NCBI RefSeq assembly: GCF_000203975.2
Contig: NZ_AFCF02000009.1
Location: 431,552-495,551 of the forward strand
DNA from: Leisingera sp. ANG1
Lineage (GTDB): Bacteria > Pseudomonadota > Alphaproteobacteria > Rhodobacterales > Rhodobacteraceae
Direction of reading: 5' to 3'
Length of the DNA stretch: 64,000 nucleotides
The notes beneath the pieces were generated by a model. The model searched no databases. It saw nothing but the letters and a program-made list of their open reading frames with translations, and had not been told where the DNA came from. Positions 43,513 through 54,662 of this stretch are shown in pieces; the first letter of the stretch is position 1; the number at the start of each line of letters is the position of its first letter. The position numbers and the translations under genes are program-made.

Positions 43513-44141
43513 TAAACAACCCCAAGATTAAAAATAACACTCGCTAAAGACGTATATTAAATATCAGACGTCAAAAATTGGTTTCCATGATTTAGCACAG
43601 CTCAGGCCGGCCCTGGACTTCTGTGTTCATTTTTACTTGCCGGAATTCCACCCAGGCGCTTCCCGCACAAATCCGGCACCTGGCGCCGCTTAAGTTGCGG
43701 CAAATGGCAGCTCCACCCAACTCCCGGACGGCCGTGGGCAGCCACGCAACTAACGCCCGCCTTTGCACCGGCAAAGCGCTGCTGTACATGCGAAAGGCGG
43801 GCTACCAGCCGGCAATCACAAGGAACTTATGGAAACAAAGAGGAGACACCTATGCCGACCGCGCAGGGCTCCCTACAAGCCTATTTGTCCGCACTACGCC
43901 AAGAGCTTGCCGACAGGGCACCGGCGGCCAAAAGTTCACCACGCGAATCGTGAATTTGCCCGCCAAGTTGGCAATCGCGAAAAGGGTAGCAGCACTTGAA
44001 ACCCCGAGATCATTTCAAAAAAGAAGACCCCAGTGCATCCAGAAACTGCCTACCCTTTACCGTATGCGAGACCCAAAACTATGGGCAATTTGCGCAAAAG
44101 TATGGGTCAAAAACACGCTTTTGGGCGATCCTACAACGGCC
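43513..44141. other. 629-base intergenic region between gyrB and the Amt fusion
   Basis: No convincing full-length gene. It contains a 10-bp perfect inverted repeat GCCCGCCTTT/AAAGGCGGGC (43755–43764 and 43793–43802, 28-base loop) and, 50 bases later, a 33-codon reading frame with an excellent ribosome-binding site (next entry). A 198-codon frame across it lacks a start signal and reads like non-coding DNA. The part next to gyrB has AT-rich stretches. Confidence 0.6.
43852..43953 (+). CDS. Possible small protein of 33 residues
   Basis: ATG at 43852 is preceded by AGAGGAGACACC, a near-ideal ribosome-binding site. The product has a possible amphipathic helix (Leu-Gln-Ala-Tyr-Leu-Ser-Ala-Leu-Arg-Gln-Glu-Leu-Ala-Asp-Arg) and a polar tail. 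Another frame continues with a helix-like Leu-Pro-Ala-Lys-Leu-Ala-Ile-Ala-Lys-Arg stretch after its stop, so it could also be the start of a frame-disrupted longer gene. No homologue is known to me. Confidence 0.3.
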   Translation: MPTAQGSLQAYLSALRQELADRAPAAKSSPRES

Positions 44142-46559
<2,418 letters not shown>

Positions 46560-46652
46560 TCACATCTTCCTGTTTTAGCTTCGGGATTTTATACGAAACC
46601 CGGGGAGGAATGTCACGAGCAAGCCCCCTTTTTTCATGGGCCCGTCAGGCGA

Positions 46653-47243
46653 TTACGCACCCAGCGCCCCGAGTTCCGCCGCTGTGCGTAGCCAGGCTTT
46701 GCGCTCCTCGCTGCTTGACCCCTGCAAAGCGCCGAAATGGCAGGTCTCAACCGGGTCAATTCCGACAAAATTCAGGATCTGGCGTTCCACCTGAACATGC
46801 GCGGCATTGTCGTAGTATTGCGCCATCAAATCGGGCGGCGTGTCTGACGCAATCAGGACCCGTCCTGACTTTCCCGTCAACAGCGGCTTGGGCAGGCCAT
46901 CGGTGACAATGCGGGGATCAAAGGTGCGGCCGGGCAGCAGGATCCGGTCGAACAGCCCCTTCAATTTACCCGGCATGCCGCCCCACCACAGGGGAAAGGC
47001 AATGACCACATGGCCCGCCCATTCGAAATCCGAAAGCACCGCCTCAATTTGGGGCTCCAGCTTCTTTGCACCGGAGAACCCGGCCTGCCCGAAATCCGAA
47101 TCGAACTCCAGCTGCGACAGATTGTGCATGCGCACGTCATGACCGGCGCCGCCAGCGGCAGACGCATAGCTGCCGCACAGCGCCCCGGTAAAGGTATTGG
47201 CAGCCGGGTGGCCGTTTAGAATCAGGATTTTCCGGGCAGACAT
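46653..47243 (-). CDS. NAD(P)H-dependent oxidoreductase (flavodoxin-like quinone reductase)
   Basis: A 196-residue flavoprotein of the NQO1/KefF/MdaB-like fold family. The FMN/FAD-binding start Ile-Leu-Ile-Leu-Asn-Gly-His-Pro and the Phe-Pro-Leu-Trp-Trp-Gly-Gly-Met-Pro-Gly segment (about 85) are characteristic. It would reduce quinones or similar electrophiles by two electrons. ATG 47243 follows GGAGAG. It is divergent from a TetR gene, with three palindromic operators between, and so is probably induced by the TetR ligand. Confidence 0.87.
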   Translation of the reverse strand: MSARKILILNGHPAANTFTGALCGSYASAAGGAGHDVRMHNLSQLEFDSDFGQAGFSGAKKLEPQIEAVLSDFEWAGHVVIAFPLWWGGMPGKLKGLFDRILLPGRTFDPRIVTDGLPKPLLTGKSGRVLIASDTPPDLMAQYYDNAAHVQVERQILNFVGIDPVETCHFGALQGSSSEERKAWLRTAAELGALGA

Positions 47244-47264
47244 TTCACTCTCCATTGGATAAGT

Positions 47265-47327
47265 TGACCATGGTCACTTTATTGAATCAAAAATGACCGC
47301 GGTCAATTATAAAAATGACCGCGGTCA
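47265..47327. promoter_or_regulatory. Three TGACC-N2-GGTCA palindromes, candidate TetR operators
   Basis: TGACCATGGTCA (47265–47276), TGACCGCGGTCA (47294–47305) and TGACCGCGGTCA (47316–47327), with centres 29 and 22 bases apart. All are perfect 12-base palindromes in the 107-base gap between the divergent quinone reductase and TetR genes. The repetition makes an operator role likely. Confidence 0.8.
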
Positions 47328-47350
47328 AAAAATAGCTTGTGAGGCTGATA

Positions 47351-47944
47351 ATGACGCGTGCACCGCAGAAACGGCGGCTGGAAACCAGGGCAAGACTGCA
47401 GGAGGTGGCAGCCACCATCGTGCAGGAGCAGGGCTACAGCGGATTGCGGGTGGAGGATGTGGTCGCCCGCGCCGGTGTGGCCAAAGGCACCCTGTTTTCG
47501 CATTTCAAGGACAAGGACGGGCTGCTGGCCGTGCTGATCGGGGATGAGGTCATGCGCCTGCTGGACGGGATGGAGGCAGGGGACCCTCCCCAGGATGCGG
47601 ATGAACTGACCGCCCGACTGGCGCCGCACCTGGACTACGTCGGCCAGGACCGGGTGATCTTTGATCTGCTTTTGCGCTACTCCGGCACCACAGCGGCGGA
47701 ACCGGATGAGGTGGTCACCGCCAGTTTCATCCGGCAGGTCACGCTGCTGACGCGCTGGCTGCAGGTTCTGCAGACGGCAGGCCAAATTCGCCAGGATCAG
47801 CCGCCGGAACTGCTGGCAGAAGGCATTCAGGCCTTCCTGAACCACGTCCTGGGCGTGTGGTTTTGCATGGAACACGATGATGAAACGCCGCCTGCCCGGG
47901 CGCTGGCGCCATACCTGCAAGCCTGGCTGCAGCCCGCCCCTTAG
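47351..47944 (+). CDS. TetR/AcrR family transcriptional regulator
   Basis: A 197-residue TetR repressor from ATG 47351 (a GTG at 47339 is in frame). The helix-turn-helix is at about 12–58 (Gly-Tyr-Ser-Gly-Leu-Arg-Val-Glu-Asp-Val-Val…Lys-Gly-Thr-Leu-Phe-Ser-His-Phe). GAGG lies a few bases upstream. It is divergent from the quinone reductase and almost certainly acts on the three palindromes in between. Its stop overlaps the convergent LysE gene by three to four bases. Confidence 0.9.
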   Translation: MTRAPQKRRLETRARLQEVAATIVQEQGYSGLRVEDVVARAGVAKGTLFSHFKDKDGLLAVLIGDEVMRLLDGMEAGDPPQDADELTARLAPHLDYVGQDRVIFDLLLRYSGTTAAEPDEVVTASFIRQVTLLTRWLQVLQTAGQIRQDQPPELLAEGIQAFLNHVLGVWFCMEHDDETPPARALAPYLQAWLQPAP

Positions 47945-48561
47945 GTGAAGGGAATCACCAGCCCGACACAGATCAGCAGCCCGCCGGACACCAGGTTGAT
48001 CCGCCGCCGGATCCGGGTGGAGGTTACCGCCCGGCGCACGCGGTGCACCATCCCCGCCAGCGCCAGGTTGCCCAAAAGCGGAACCAGGAAGGACAGGGTC
48101 ACAATTGCAGCGATGTCGCTCCCGGAGATGCCCGACAGGTCAAAGAACCCGGGCAGCACGCCCATGTAGAACAAGATCGCCTTGGGGTTGCCGAGGATCA
48201 CCGCGATACCGGCCATGAAACCGGCCCAAATGCCGGGACGGGTCAGGGCGCGGTTTTCCTCCACCGCGTCGCCGGCATGGCGGATCAGCAGATACCCCAT
48301 GCCCAGGAACATCGCGCAGGCCACCCAGCGCAGCACGGTCATGATGCCCTCGATCTCCGAAACCACCCAGGACATGCCCGCAACTGCAATCAGCGGCCAG
48401 AAGATGTCGCCGCAGGCGACGCCAACCGCCAGCGGCCAGGCCGCTGGGAACCCGCCGGAAACCGAGCGCGCCATCAGGGCCAGCCACACCGGGCCGGGGG
48501 TCAGGAACAGGATCAGCAAGGCCCCGGCATAAAGCGCCAGGTCCCAGGGCGTAACGGTCAT
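47941..48561 (-). CDS. LysE/RhtB family amino acid exporter
   Basis: A 206-residue inner-membrane protein with about six hydrophobic segments and the LysE-type N-terminus (Leu-Phe-Leu-Thr-Pro-Gly-Pro-Val-Trp-Leu). The Gly-Asn-Pro-Lys-Ala-Ile-Leu-Phe motif near residue 125 is the family signature. The substrate cannot be told from sequence. Its start overlaps the recF stop by four bases, so it is translationally coupled to recF, an unusual passenger in the replication gene cluster. Confidence 0.88.
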   Translation of the reverse strand: MTVTPWDLALYAGALLILFLTPGPVWLALMARSVSGGFPAAWPLAVGVACGDIFWPLIAVAGMSWVVSEIEGIMTVLRWVACAMFLGMGYLLIRHAGDAVEENRALTRPGIWAGFMAGIAVILGNPKAILFYMGVLPGFFDLSGISGSDIAAIVTLSFLVPLLGNLALAGMVHRVRRAVTSTRIRRRINLVSGGLLICVGLVIPFT

Positions 48562-49655
48562 TTCTGGGAAACCTCCGATACGCCCTCGTTTTCCGACACT
48601 TCCAGCACCTGCGCCCGGCCGCCCAGCTCCGTAAACAGCTCTGGGCCGGTGCCTGTCATCCAGGCCTGGGTGCCAAGCGCGCAGATCTCATCATACAGCG
48701 CAGCGCGGCGGCCCGCATCCAGATGCGCCGCAACCTCATCCAGCAACAGAATCGGCGGCGCGCCCTCGCGCTCGGCCAGCGCCCGCGCATTGGCCAGAAT
48801 CAGCGACACCAGCAACGCCTTCTGCTCTCCGGTGGAGCAGTCCTTGGCCGGGATGCCCTTGGCGCGGTAAGTGCCAATCAGATCGGTGCGGTGCGGCCCT
48901 ACCAAGGTACGGCCTGCGGCCAGATCGCGGAACCGGCTTTCCTCCAGCGCCTCTTTGAAATCAGCCTCCGAGAACGGCATGCTGCCCTCCGACTGCAACA
49001 GTTCCAGCTCCGCAGCCGGAAAGGCGGTCTCCGCCTCGGCCTGTGCCAGCTGCAGCAGCTCCACCGCCTGCACCCGGGCCGCATGAATCCGGTGCCCGGC
49101 GGCAGCCATGCGATCCTCCAGCACCCGGTACCAGGCTGCATCGCGGATCTGTTCCTTCAGCAGCCGGTTGCGCTCGCGCATTGCCTTCTCATACGCCAGC
49201 GAGGCCTCAGCATGACCCGGCTCGAAACTCAGCGCGATCCGGTCCAGAAACCGCCGCCGCCCCTCTGCAGCCTCAATCCACAGCCGGTCCATTGCCGGAA
49301 TCAGCCACACCACGCGCGCCACTTGCCCCAGCGCCAGTTGGCTGGCGGACTTGTTGTCGATCTTCACCTGCCGGGCATTACCTCCCTCGGACCAGGTTTC
49401 CACCTCGTAAGCCTGCGACGGCGCCTGCAGCTCGCCTCTCAGCTTCCAACCCAAAGCCTCTGGCTGGCGCGCCATATCGGCGGCACTGGCCCGGCGCAGG
49501 CCGCGGCCCGGGGAAAACAGAGACACTGCTTCCAGGATGTTGGTCTTGCCCGCGCCGTTGTTGCCGTGAATGGCCACCGGACGCCCGTCCAAACGCAAAT
49601 CCGCCCGCAAATGCGAGCGGAAATGGGAAAGGGTCAATGCGGTCAGAGCCAGCAT
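48558..49655 (-). CDS. recF: DNA replication and repair protein RecF
   Basis: A 365-residue SMC-like ATPase that helps load RecA at gaps. Walker A Gly-Asn-Asn-Gly-Ala-Gly-Lys-Thr is at about 31–38, the signature Asp-Cys-Ser-Thr-Gly-Glu-Gln-Lys-Ala at about 290 and Walker B Ile-Leu-Leu-Leu-Asp-Glu-Val near 315. The start lies 63 bases after the dnaN stop, next to an intergenic repeat core on its coding strand. Overlaps the LysE gene at its end. Confidence 0.94.
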   Translation of the reverse strand: MLALTALTLSHFRSHLRADLRLDGRPVAIHGNNGAGKTNILEAVSLFSPGRGLRRASAADMARQPEALGWKLRGELQAPSQAYEVETWSEGGNARQVKIDNKSASQLALGQVARVVWLIPAMDRLWIEAAEGRRRFLDRIALSFEPGHAEASLAYEKAMRERNRLLKEQIRDAAWYRVLEDRMAAAGHRIHAARVQAVELLQLAQAEAETAFPAAELELLQSEGSMPFSEADFKEALEESRFRDLAAGRTLVGPHRTDLIGTYRAKGIPAKDCSTGEQKALLVSLILANARALAEREGAPPILLLDEVAAHLDAGRRAALYDEICALGTQAWMTGTGPELFTELGGRAQVLEVSENEGVSEVSQK

Positions 49656-49671
49656 GAAGCGCGCGCCCTTT

Positions 49672-49695
49672 TTCTTCTTTGCAAAATTACTCGCG
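49672..49695 (-). repeat. Intergenic repeat core before recF
   Basis: On the minus strand GCGAGTAATTTTGCAAAG followed by AAGAA. It differs from the phoH–ybeY copy at about two of 22 core positions. Located between dnaN and recF, ending 17 bases before the recF start. Confidence 0.5.
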
Positions 49696-49718
49696 CTGCA
49701 GGCATCGCCGTCAGGCGA

Positions 49719-50837
49719 TCAAACCCGCATCGGCATCACGACGTAAACGGCGCTTTCGTCGTTGCCTTCGCGCATCAGGGTCGGATCGCCGGAGGAGTTG
49801 AACATGAACACGGCGTTTTCGCGGTCCACCTGGTTGGCGATTTCCAGCAGGTACTTTGCGTTAAAGCCGATTTCCAGCCGCTCGTCGTTGTAGGCGACGG
49901 CCAGCTCTTCCTCCGCCGCACCGCTGTCGGGCGCGTTCACCGACAGGATCAGCCGATCCTCTTCCAACTGCAGCTTCACCGCGCGGGAGCGTTCAGAAGA
50001 AACAGTGGCAACCCGGTCAACAGCCTGTGCGAACTCGGCCGCGTCCACTTCCAGGCGGCGGGTGTTTCCGGCCGGGATCACGCGGGTGTAGTCGGGAAAG
50101 GTCCCGTCGATCACCTTGGAGGTCAGGGTGATATTCGGGGTGGCAAAGCGCACCTTGGTTTCAGAAACCGAGACCGCGATATCCATGTCGTCATCATCCA
50201 GCAGCTTGCGCAGCTCGCCCACGGTCTTGCGCGGCACGATCACGCCGGGCATGTCCTCGGCACCCAGCGGCAGCTCCGCGTCGATGCGGGCCAAGCGGTG
50301 GCCGTCGGTGGCCACGGCGCGCAGAACCTTGCCGCCATCCCCCGACGAAACATGCAGGTAGACACCGTTCAGGTAATACCGGGTCTCCTCGGTGGAGATC
50401 GCGAATTTCGACTTGTCGAACAGGCGGCGCAGCACCGCGGCCTTGGCGGCAAAGTTCGAATGGTATTCCGACGAGGCCATCACCGGGAAATCCTCGCGCG
50501 GCAGAGTCGCCAGAGAGAAATTGGAGCGCCCGGCCTCGACCGCCAGACGGCCGGTTGCGGCATCGGCGGTCAGGGTGACCAGCGCACCATCAGGCAGCTT
50601 GCGGACAATCTCGTGCAGGGTGGTGGCAGCGACGGTGGTCGCGCCGGCGCGTTCCACCTGCGCGGGGGCCTTGTCGACCACCTCGATATCCAGGTCGGTG
50701 GCGCGGAACTGGACGCTGTCGCCTTCGGCTTCGATCAGCACATTCGCCAGGATCGGAATGGTGTTGCGGCGCTCGACCACAGACTGCGCCTGGGCCACGG
50801 CCTTGAGAAGCGTGCCGCGTTCGATGCTGATCTTCAT
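49719..50837 (-). CDS. dnaN: DNA polymerase III beta subunit (sliding clamp)
   Basis: A 372-residue clamp with three repeated domains, beginning Met-Lys-Ile-Ser-Ile-Glu-Arg-Gly and ending Tyr-Val-Val-Met-Pro-Met-Arg-Val, as in other DnaN proteins. It confers processivity on the replicative polymerase. It is followed by recF, but dnaA is not upstream; the 259 bases before it are followed by a methylamine dehydrogenase gene on the same strand. I see no clear run of DnaA boxes there. Confidence 0.97.
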   Translation of the reverse strand: MKISIERGTLLKAVAQAQSVVERRNTIPILANVLIEAEGDSVQFRATDLDIEVVDKAPAQVERAGATTVAATTLHEIVRKLPDGALVTLTADAATGRLAVEAGRSNFSLATLPREDFPVMASSEYHSNFAAKAAVLRRLFDKSKFAISTEETRYYLNGVYLHVSSGDGGKVLRAVATDGHRLARIDAELPLGAEDMPGVIVPRKTVGELRKLLDDDDMDIAVSVSETKVRFATPNITLTSKVIDGTFPDYTRVIPAGNTRRLEVDAAEFAQAVDRVATVSSERSRAVKLQLEEDRLILSVNAPDSGAAEEELAVAYNDERLEIGFNAKYLLEIANQVDRENAVFMFNSSGDPTLMREGNDESAVYVVMPMRV

Positions 50838-51012
50838 GTCCCAAATCCTCTTCGTCAGGCGCCCGTGTCACATGCCGGGACAAGCAACCTACCTGTTTAC
50901 CCCTGCCGCACAAGGCTTTTTATGGATTTCTCCAAGGGAATTCAGGCGGGGTCAAGAGGGGCTGAACGGCTAGGCCGTGAAACCGGGGGAAACGTTGCAG
51001 CAGAACCCGGGT

Positions 51013-51030
51013 CTGTCCCCGCGGGGACAG
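51013..51030. other. 18-base perfect palindrome upstream of dnaN
   Basis: CTGTCCCCGCGGGGACAG lies between the terminator of the dehydrogenase gene and dnaN, about 175 bases before the dnaN start. It could be an operator or an RNA hairpin. Nothing in the window tells which. Confidence 0.4.
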
Positions 51031-51035
51031 CAACG

Positions 51036-51063
51036 AAAAACGCCCCGGCACAAGGCCGGGACG
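51036..51063 (-). terminator. Rho-independent terminator after dehydrogenase paralogue 2
   Basis: On the minus strand CGTCCCGGC, a short loop, GCCGGGGCG, then TTTTT (51036–51040). It lies about 35 bases after the stop at 51097 and separates the methylamine cluster from dnaN. Confidence 0.8.
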
Positions 51064-51096
51064 CGATACGGGCAGGTGAATGCACTGGAGAGGTGC

Positions 51097-53547
51097 TTAG
51101 GCCTTCACCCGCTCCGATTTCGGATCGTACATCGGCTTGAGCGAGGCTTCCGCCTGCACCTTCACGCCGCAGACGTCGATCTCATAGGTCGAACCCAGCA
51201 CATCCGCCGCGCTTTCGCCCTCGCAAGGCACATAGCCCATGCCGATGGCGGCACCCAAGGTGTGGCCGTAGTTGCCGGAGCTGAGATAGCCCACATACTT
51301 GCCGTCGCGGATGATCGGTTCGTTGTGGAACAGCAGCGGCTCGGGATCGGTCAGCTTGAACTGAACCATGCGGTTCTTGGGGCCGCTCTCCTTGCGCTCC
51401 AGCACCGCGGCCTTGCCGATGAAGTCGTCCTTGCCGGTGGCAACCGCAAAGCCGAGCCCTGCGTCGATCACATTGTCCTCGCAGGTGATGTCGTGGCCGA
51501 AGTGGCGGAAGCCCTTCTCGATCCGGCAGCTGTCCATCATGTGCATACCGCAGAGCTTGAGCCCCATATCCTGGCCCGCCTCCCAGAGGGTTTCGAAGGC
51601 ATGGCCGGACATTTCCGCCGGGATATAGATTTCCCAGCCAAGCTCACCCACATAAGTCACCCGGTGCACACGGGCGAGCCCCATGCCAAGTTCGATCTCT
51701 TGCGCGGTGCCGAAGGGGTTCACCTCGTTGGAGAAATCATTGGGCGACACTTTCTGCAGAAGTTCACGGGAGTTCGGACCCATCACGGCCAGCACGCCCT
51801 CGCCTGCGGTCACATCGGTGAGCACGACGTTGAAACCGCCCTTGTTGCGCATCATCCAGGTCTGGTCGGCGAGGCGGGTCACCGCGGGAGTCACCACCAG
51901 ATAGACAGTCTCGCTCAGGCGGGTGACGGTCACATCCGCCTCAATCCCGCCGCGGCTGTTCAGGAACTGGGTGTAGACGATCTTGCCCGCCGGAACCGAG
52001 ACATTGGCACCGCAGATGTAGTTCAGGAACTTTTCGGCATCCGGGCCTTCAACGCGGATCTTGCCGAAGGAGGACATGTCGTACATGCCGACGTTTTCAC
52101 GGACAGCGCGATGTTCAGCGGCGGAGTTTTCAAACCAGTTCTGGCGCTTCCAGCTGTACTGATACTCGCGCTCTTGGCCGTCGTTGGCAAACCAGTTGGC
52201 GCGCTCCCAGCCGCCGATTTCGCCGAATACGGCGCCCTGTTCCTTAAGGTGATAATGGAACGGGGTGCGGCGCACGCCGCGAGCAGTGGCTTTCTGGCGG
52301 TAGGGAAAATGGTCTGCATACAGCAGGCCCAGGGTCTCTTTTGAACGCTCGAACAGATAGTGCTTGTTACCCTGGAACGGGTGCATACGGGAGATGTCCA
52401 CATCGCCGAGGTCAAACGGCTTCTGGCCGTCTTCCATCCACTGCGCCAGCGCCATGCCGGCGCCGCCTGCGGACTGGATGCCGATCGAGTTGAAGCCTGC
52501 GGCAACCCAGAAGTTGTCCATCTCCGGCGCCAGGCCAAGGTGGTAGGCGTCGTCCGGGGTAAAGGATTCCGGGCCGTTGAAGAACGTGTGAATACCGGCC
52601 TCCGCCAGCATCGGCATCCGGTTGCAGGCGGCCTCCAGGATCGGCTCGAAGTGGTCGAAGTCCTCGGGCAGCTGGTCGAACTCGAAGCTGTCGGGGATGC
52701 CGTTCATCGCCCAGGGTTTGGCGTTGGGTTCAAAGGCACCCAAAAGGATCTTGCCTGCGTCTTCCTTGTAGTAGGCGCATTCATCCGGCACCCGCAGCAC
52801 CGGCATCTGGGACAGGCCTGCGATGCCTTCGGTCACGATGTAGAAATGCTCACAGGCGTGCAGCGGCACGTTGACGCCTGCCATGCGGCCGACCTCGTGG
52901 CCCCACATGCCGGCACAGTTCACCACCATGTCGGCTTCGATGTGGCCTTGGAACTGGCCATCATCGCTGGCCCAGTCGACACCGGTGACGCGGCGGCCGT
53001 TTTTGGAGATGCCGGTGACCTTGATCCGTTCCTTGACCAGCGCGCCGCGCTGGCGGGCGCCCTTGGCCAAGGCCAGCGCGATGTTGGCCGGGTCCGCCTG
53101 CCCGTCGGTCGGCAGCCAGACACCGCCGGTCACGCCGTCCAGATTGATGTGCTCGTAGCGCTCCTTGACTTCCTTGGGCGACAGTTCCTCCACCGGCACG
53201 CCAAAGGCGCGGGCCATTGCGGCGTTGCGATAGAGTTCTTCAAGCCGTTCGTTGGTCAGCGCCGCGGACACCGAGCCGACCTGGCGCATGCCGGTGGCGA
53301 CGCCGGTTTCTTCCTCAAGCCCCAGGTACAGCTCCGCCGAATAGCGGGCGAGCTTGGTCATGTTGGAGGAGGCGCGCAGCTGTCCGATCAGGCCCGCGGC
53401 GTGCCAGGTGGTGCCGGAAGTCAGCTGCTTGCGCTCCAGCAGCACCACATCCTTCCAGCCGAGCTTGGTCAGGTGATAGGCCACCGAACAGCCGATCACG
53501 CCGCCGCCGATAATCACCACGCTGGCCTTGTTGGGAAGATCGCTCAT
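51097..53547 (-). CDS. FAD-dependent oxidoreductase with GcvT domain (dimethylglycine/sarcosine dehydrogenase-like), paralogue 2
   Basis: An 816-residue enzyme with FAD fold Ile-Ile-Gly-Gly-Gly-Val-Ile-Gly-Cys and Gly-Thr-Thr-Trp-His-Ala-Ala-Gly near the N-terminus, an FAO middle domain and a C-terminal GcvT domain. It should demethylate an N-methyl amino acid and charge tetrahydrofolate. ATG 53547 follows AGGAGCG; the longer frame to 53601 is unlikely. It ends the cluster 56672–51097 and is closed by a terminator. The anchor-motif residues (Gly-Thr-Thr-Trp-His) differ slightly from paralogue 1 (Gly-Ser-Ser-Trp-His), as is common between such paralogues. Substrate not resolved. Confidence 0.88.
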   Translation of the reverse strand: MSDLPNKASVVIIGGGVIGCSVAYHLTKLGWKDVVLLERKQLTSGTTWHAAGLIGQLRASSNMTKLARYSAELYLGLEEETGVATGMRQVGSVSAALTNERLEELYRNAAMARAFGVPVEELSPKEVKERYEHINLDGVTGGVWLPTDGQADPANIALALAKGARQRGALVKERIKVTGISKNGRRVTGVDWASDDGQFQGHIEADMVVNCAGMWGHEVGRMAGVNVPLHACEHFYIVTEGIAGLSQMPVLRVPDECAYYKEDAGKILLGAFEPNAKPWAMNGIPDSFEFDQLPEDFDHFEPILEAACNRMPMLAEAGIHTFFNGPESFTPDDAYHLGLAPEMDNFWVAAGFNSIGIQSAGGAGMALAQWMEDGQKPFDLGDVDISRMHPFQGNKHYLFERSKETLGLLYADHFPYRQKATARGVRRTPFHYHLKEQGAVFGEIGGWERANWFANDGQEREYQYSWKRQNWFENSAAEHRAVRENVGMYDMSSFGKIRVEGPDAEKFLNYICGANVSVPAGKIVYTQFLNSRGGIEADVTVTRLSETVYLVVTPAVTRLADQTWMMRNKGGFNVVLTDVTAGEGVLAVMGPNSRELLQKVSPNDFSNEVNPFGTAQEIELGMGLARVHRVTYVGELGWEIYIPAEMSGHAFETLWEAGQDMGLKLCGMHMMDSCRIEKGFRHFGHDITCEDNVIDAGLGFAVATGKDDFIGKAAVLERKESGPKNRMVQFKLTDPEPLLFHNEPIIRDGKYVGYLSSGNYGHTLGAAIGMGYVPCEGESAADVLGSTYEIDVCGVKVQAEASLKPMYDPKSERVKA

Positions 53548-53630
53548 GTCATCGCTCCTGAATGAGGGTTTGCGCCTGATTATCACGAACAGGCGGCGCA
53601 AAATGCATCAAAAACGTCAGACTCCCGGAG

Positions 53631-54644
53631 CTATTCTCCGGCCTTTAGGATTTTTTCCGAACCATCCTCGCCCAGTCGGCGGCGCTTGCGCAGAGCAAAG
53701 GGAGTAATGCCGAAGAAGCTCTTGTAAAGACTGGAGAACCCATTGGGAAACCCACAGGCAAGACCGATCTCGCGGACGCTCATGGTGGTATTGAGCAACA
53801 AGTTGTTGGCCTTGGAAAGCCGCATTTCCCGATAAAACCCATTGGGAGTGGTCCCCAGGAAAGTCTTGAACTTGCGCTCCAGCGAGCGGGTGGAGATGCC
53901 TAGCTCCCCGACGATGTCGCTGATCGGCACCGGTTCCTCGATGTTGTCCTGCATGATGCGGATGCAGTGGTCCAGATCGCTGTCTCCGGTGATGGTCGGC
54001 TTGGCGCCGGCAAAAGGCTGCAGCGAGGAGAAATCGCGCACCTGTTCGTGCAGCATGATGTTGCCCACGGTCATCTGCGCCGCAGCAGAGGTCAGCCTGC
54101 CGACCAGCGCCAGGATGATATCGACGGTGGACCCCATGCCAGCGCAGGTCACCACCAGCCCGTCCTCGCTGGCCAGCGCGTGGCTGGAATCGTTCAGCCC
54201 CATCCGCTCGCGCAGCAGGGCGGAGTTTTCCCAATGAGTCGTCAGCCGCCCGGCGGCGCCACCCTGGTCACGGATATAGCGCGCCGCGGCCTCGGCCAGC
54301 AGGTAGACCTTGATATCGCGGCAGGTGTAGCTGGAAATCACCCGTCCCAGGCTGAGGCCTGGATGGTCCGGGTCCGAGTTGCCAAGGAAGAAGGCAAAAT
54401 CCGCGTCCGGCTTGGCCGCGAAGGGTTCAGTATCCACGCTTAGGCCCGCCCGGCAGCCCACCCGGCCGCCCTGCAGTGAGCGGACGGTCCATTTGAACGG
54501 CGGCTGGGCCAGCACGCGGTTGGCGATCCGCAGAACCTCCAGGATCGCCGACATCTCGATCAGTACGAAGCCTTCGGTGACGATGATGTCGATGTGCCAG
54601 ACCCGGGCCGGTTCTGCCGCTTTGAGTTTTTCCGGAGCTGCCAT
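53631..54644 (-). CDS. GATase1-like / AraC family transcriptional regulator (GbdR-type), second copy
   Basis: A 337-residue protein with a DJ-1/PfpI-like N-terminal domain (about 15–200) and an AraC C-terminal DNA-binding domain (about 225–325; Gly-Glu-Leu-Gly-Ile-Ser-Thr-Arg-Ser-Leu-Glu-Arg-Lys-Phe and Leu-Ala-Cys-Gly-Phe-Pro-Asn-Gly-Phe). It has the same architecture as the gene at 12214 and again sits next to a dimethylglycine-dehydrogenase-like gene, here 83 bases upstream of it. It probably activates the surrounding cluster in response to a methylated amine. Confidence 0.9.
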   Translation of the reverse strand: MAAPEKLKAAEPARVWHIDIIVTEGFVLIEMSAILEVLRIANRVLAQPPFKWTVRSLQGGRVGCRAGLSVDTEPFAAKPDADFAFFLGNSDPDHPGLSLGRVISSYTCRDIKVYLLAEAAARYIRDQGGAAGRLTTHWENSALLRERMGLNDSSHALASEDGLVVTCAGMGSTVDIILALVGRLTSAAAQMTVGNIMLHEQVRDFSSLQPFAGAKPTITGDSDLDHCIRIMQDNIEEPVPISDIVGELGISTRSLERKFKTFLGTTPNGFYREMRLSKANNLLLNTTMSVREIGLACGFPNGFSSLYKSFFGITPFALRKRRRLGEDGSEKILKAGE

Positions 54645-54662
54645 GCTGATCCCCTCCCCTGG

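Noticed and set aside
50838-51096. Replication origin upstream of dnaN
   Set aside because: No cluster of DnaA boxes or AT-rich unwinding region; it contains a terminator and one palindrome.
48723-51140. 805-codon plus-strand frame across recF and dnaN
   Set aside because: Antisense to recF and dnaN, with their motifs intact on the minus strand.
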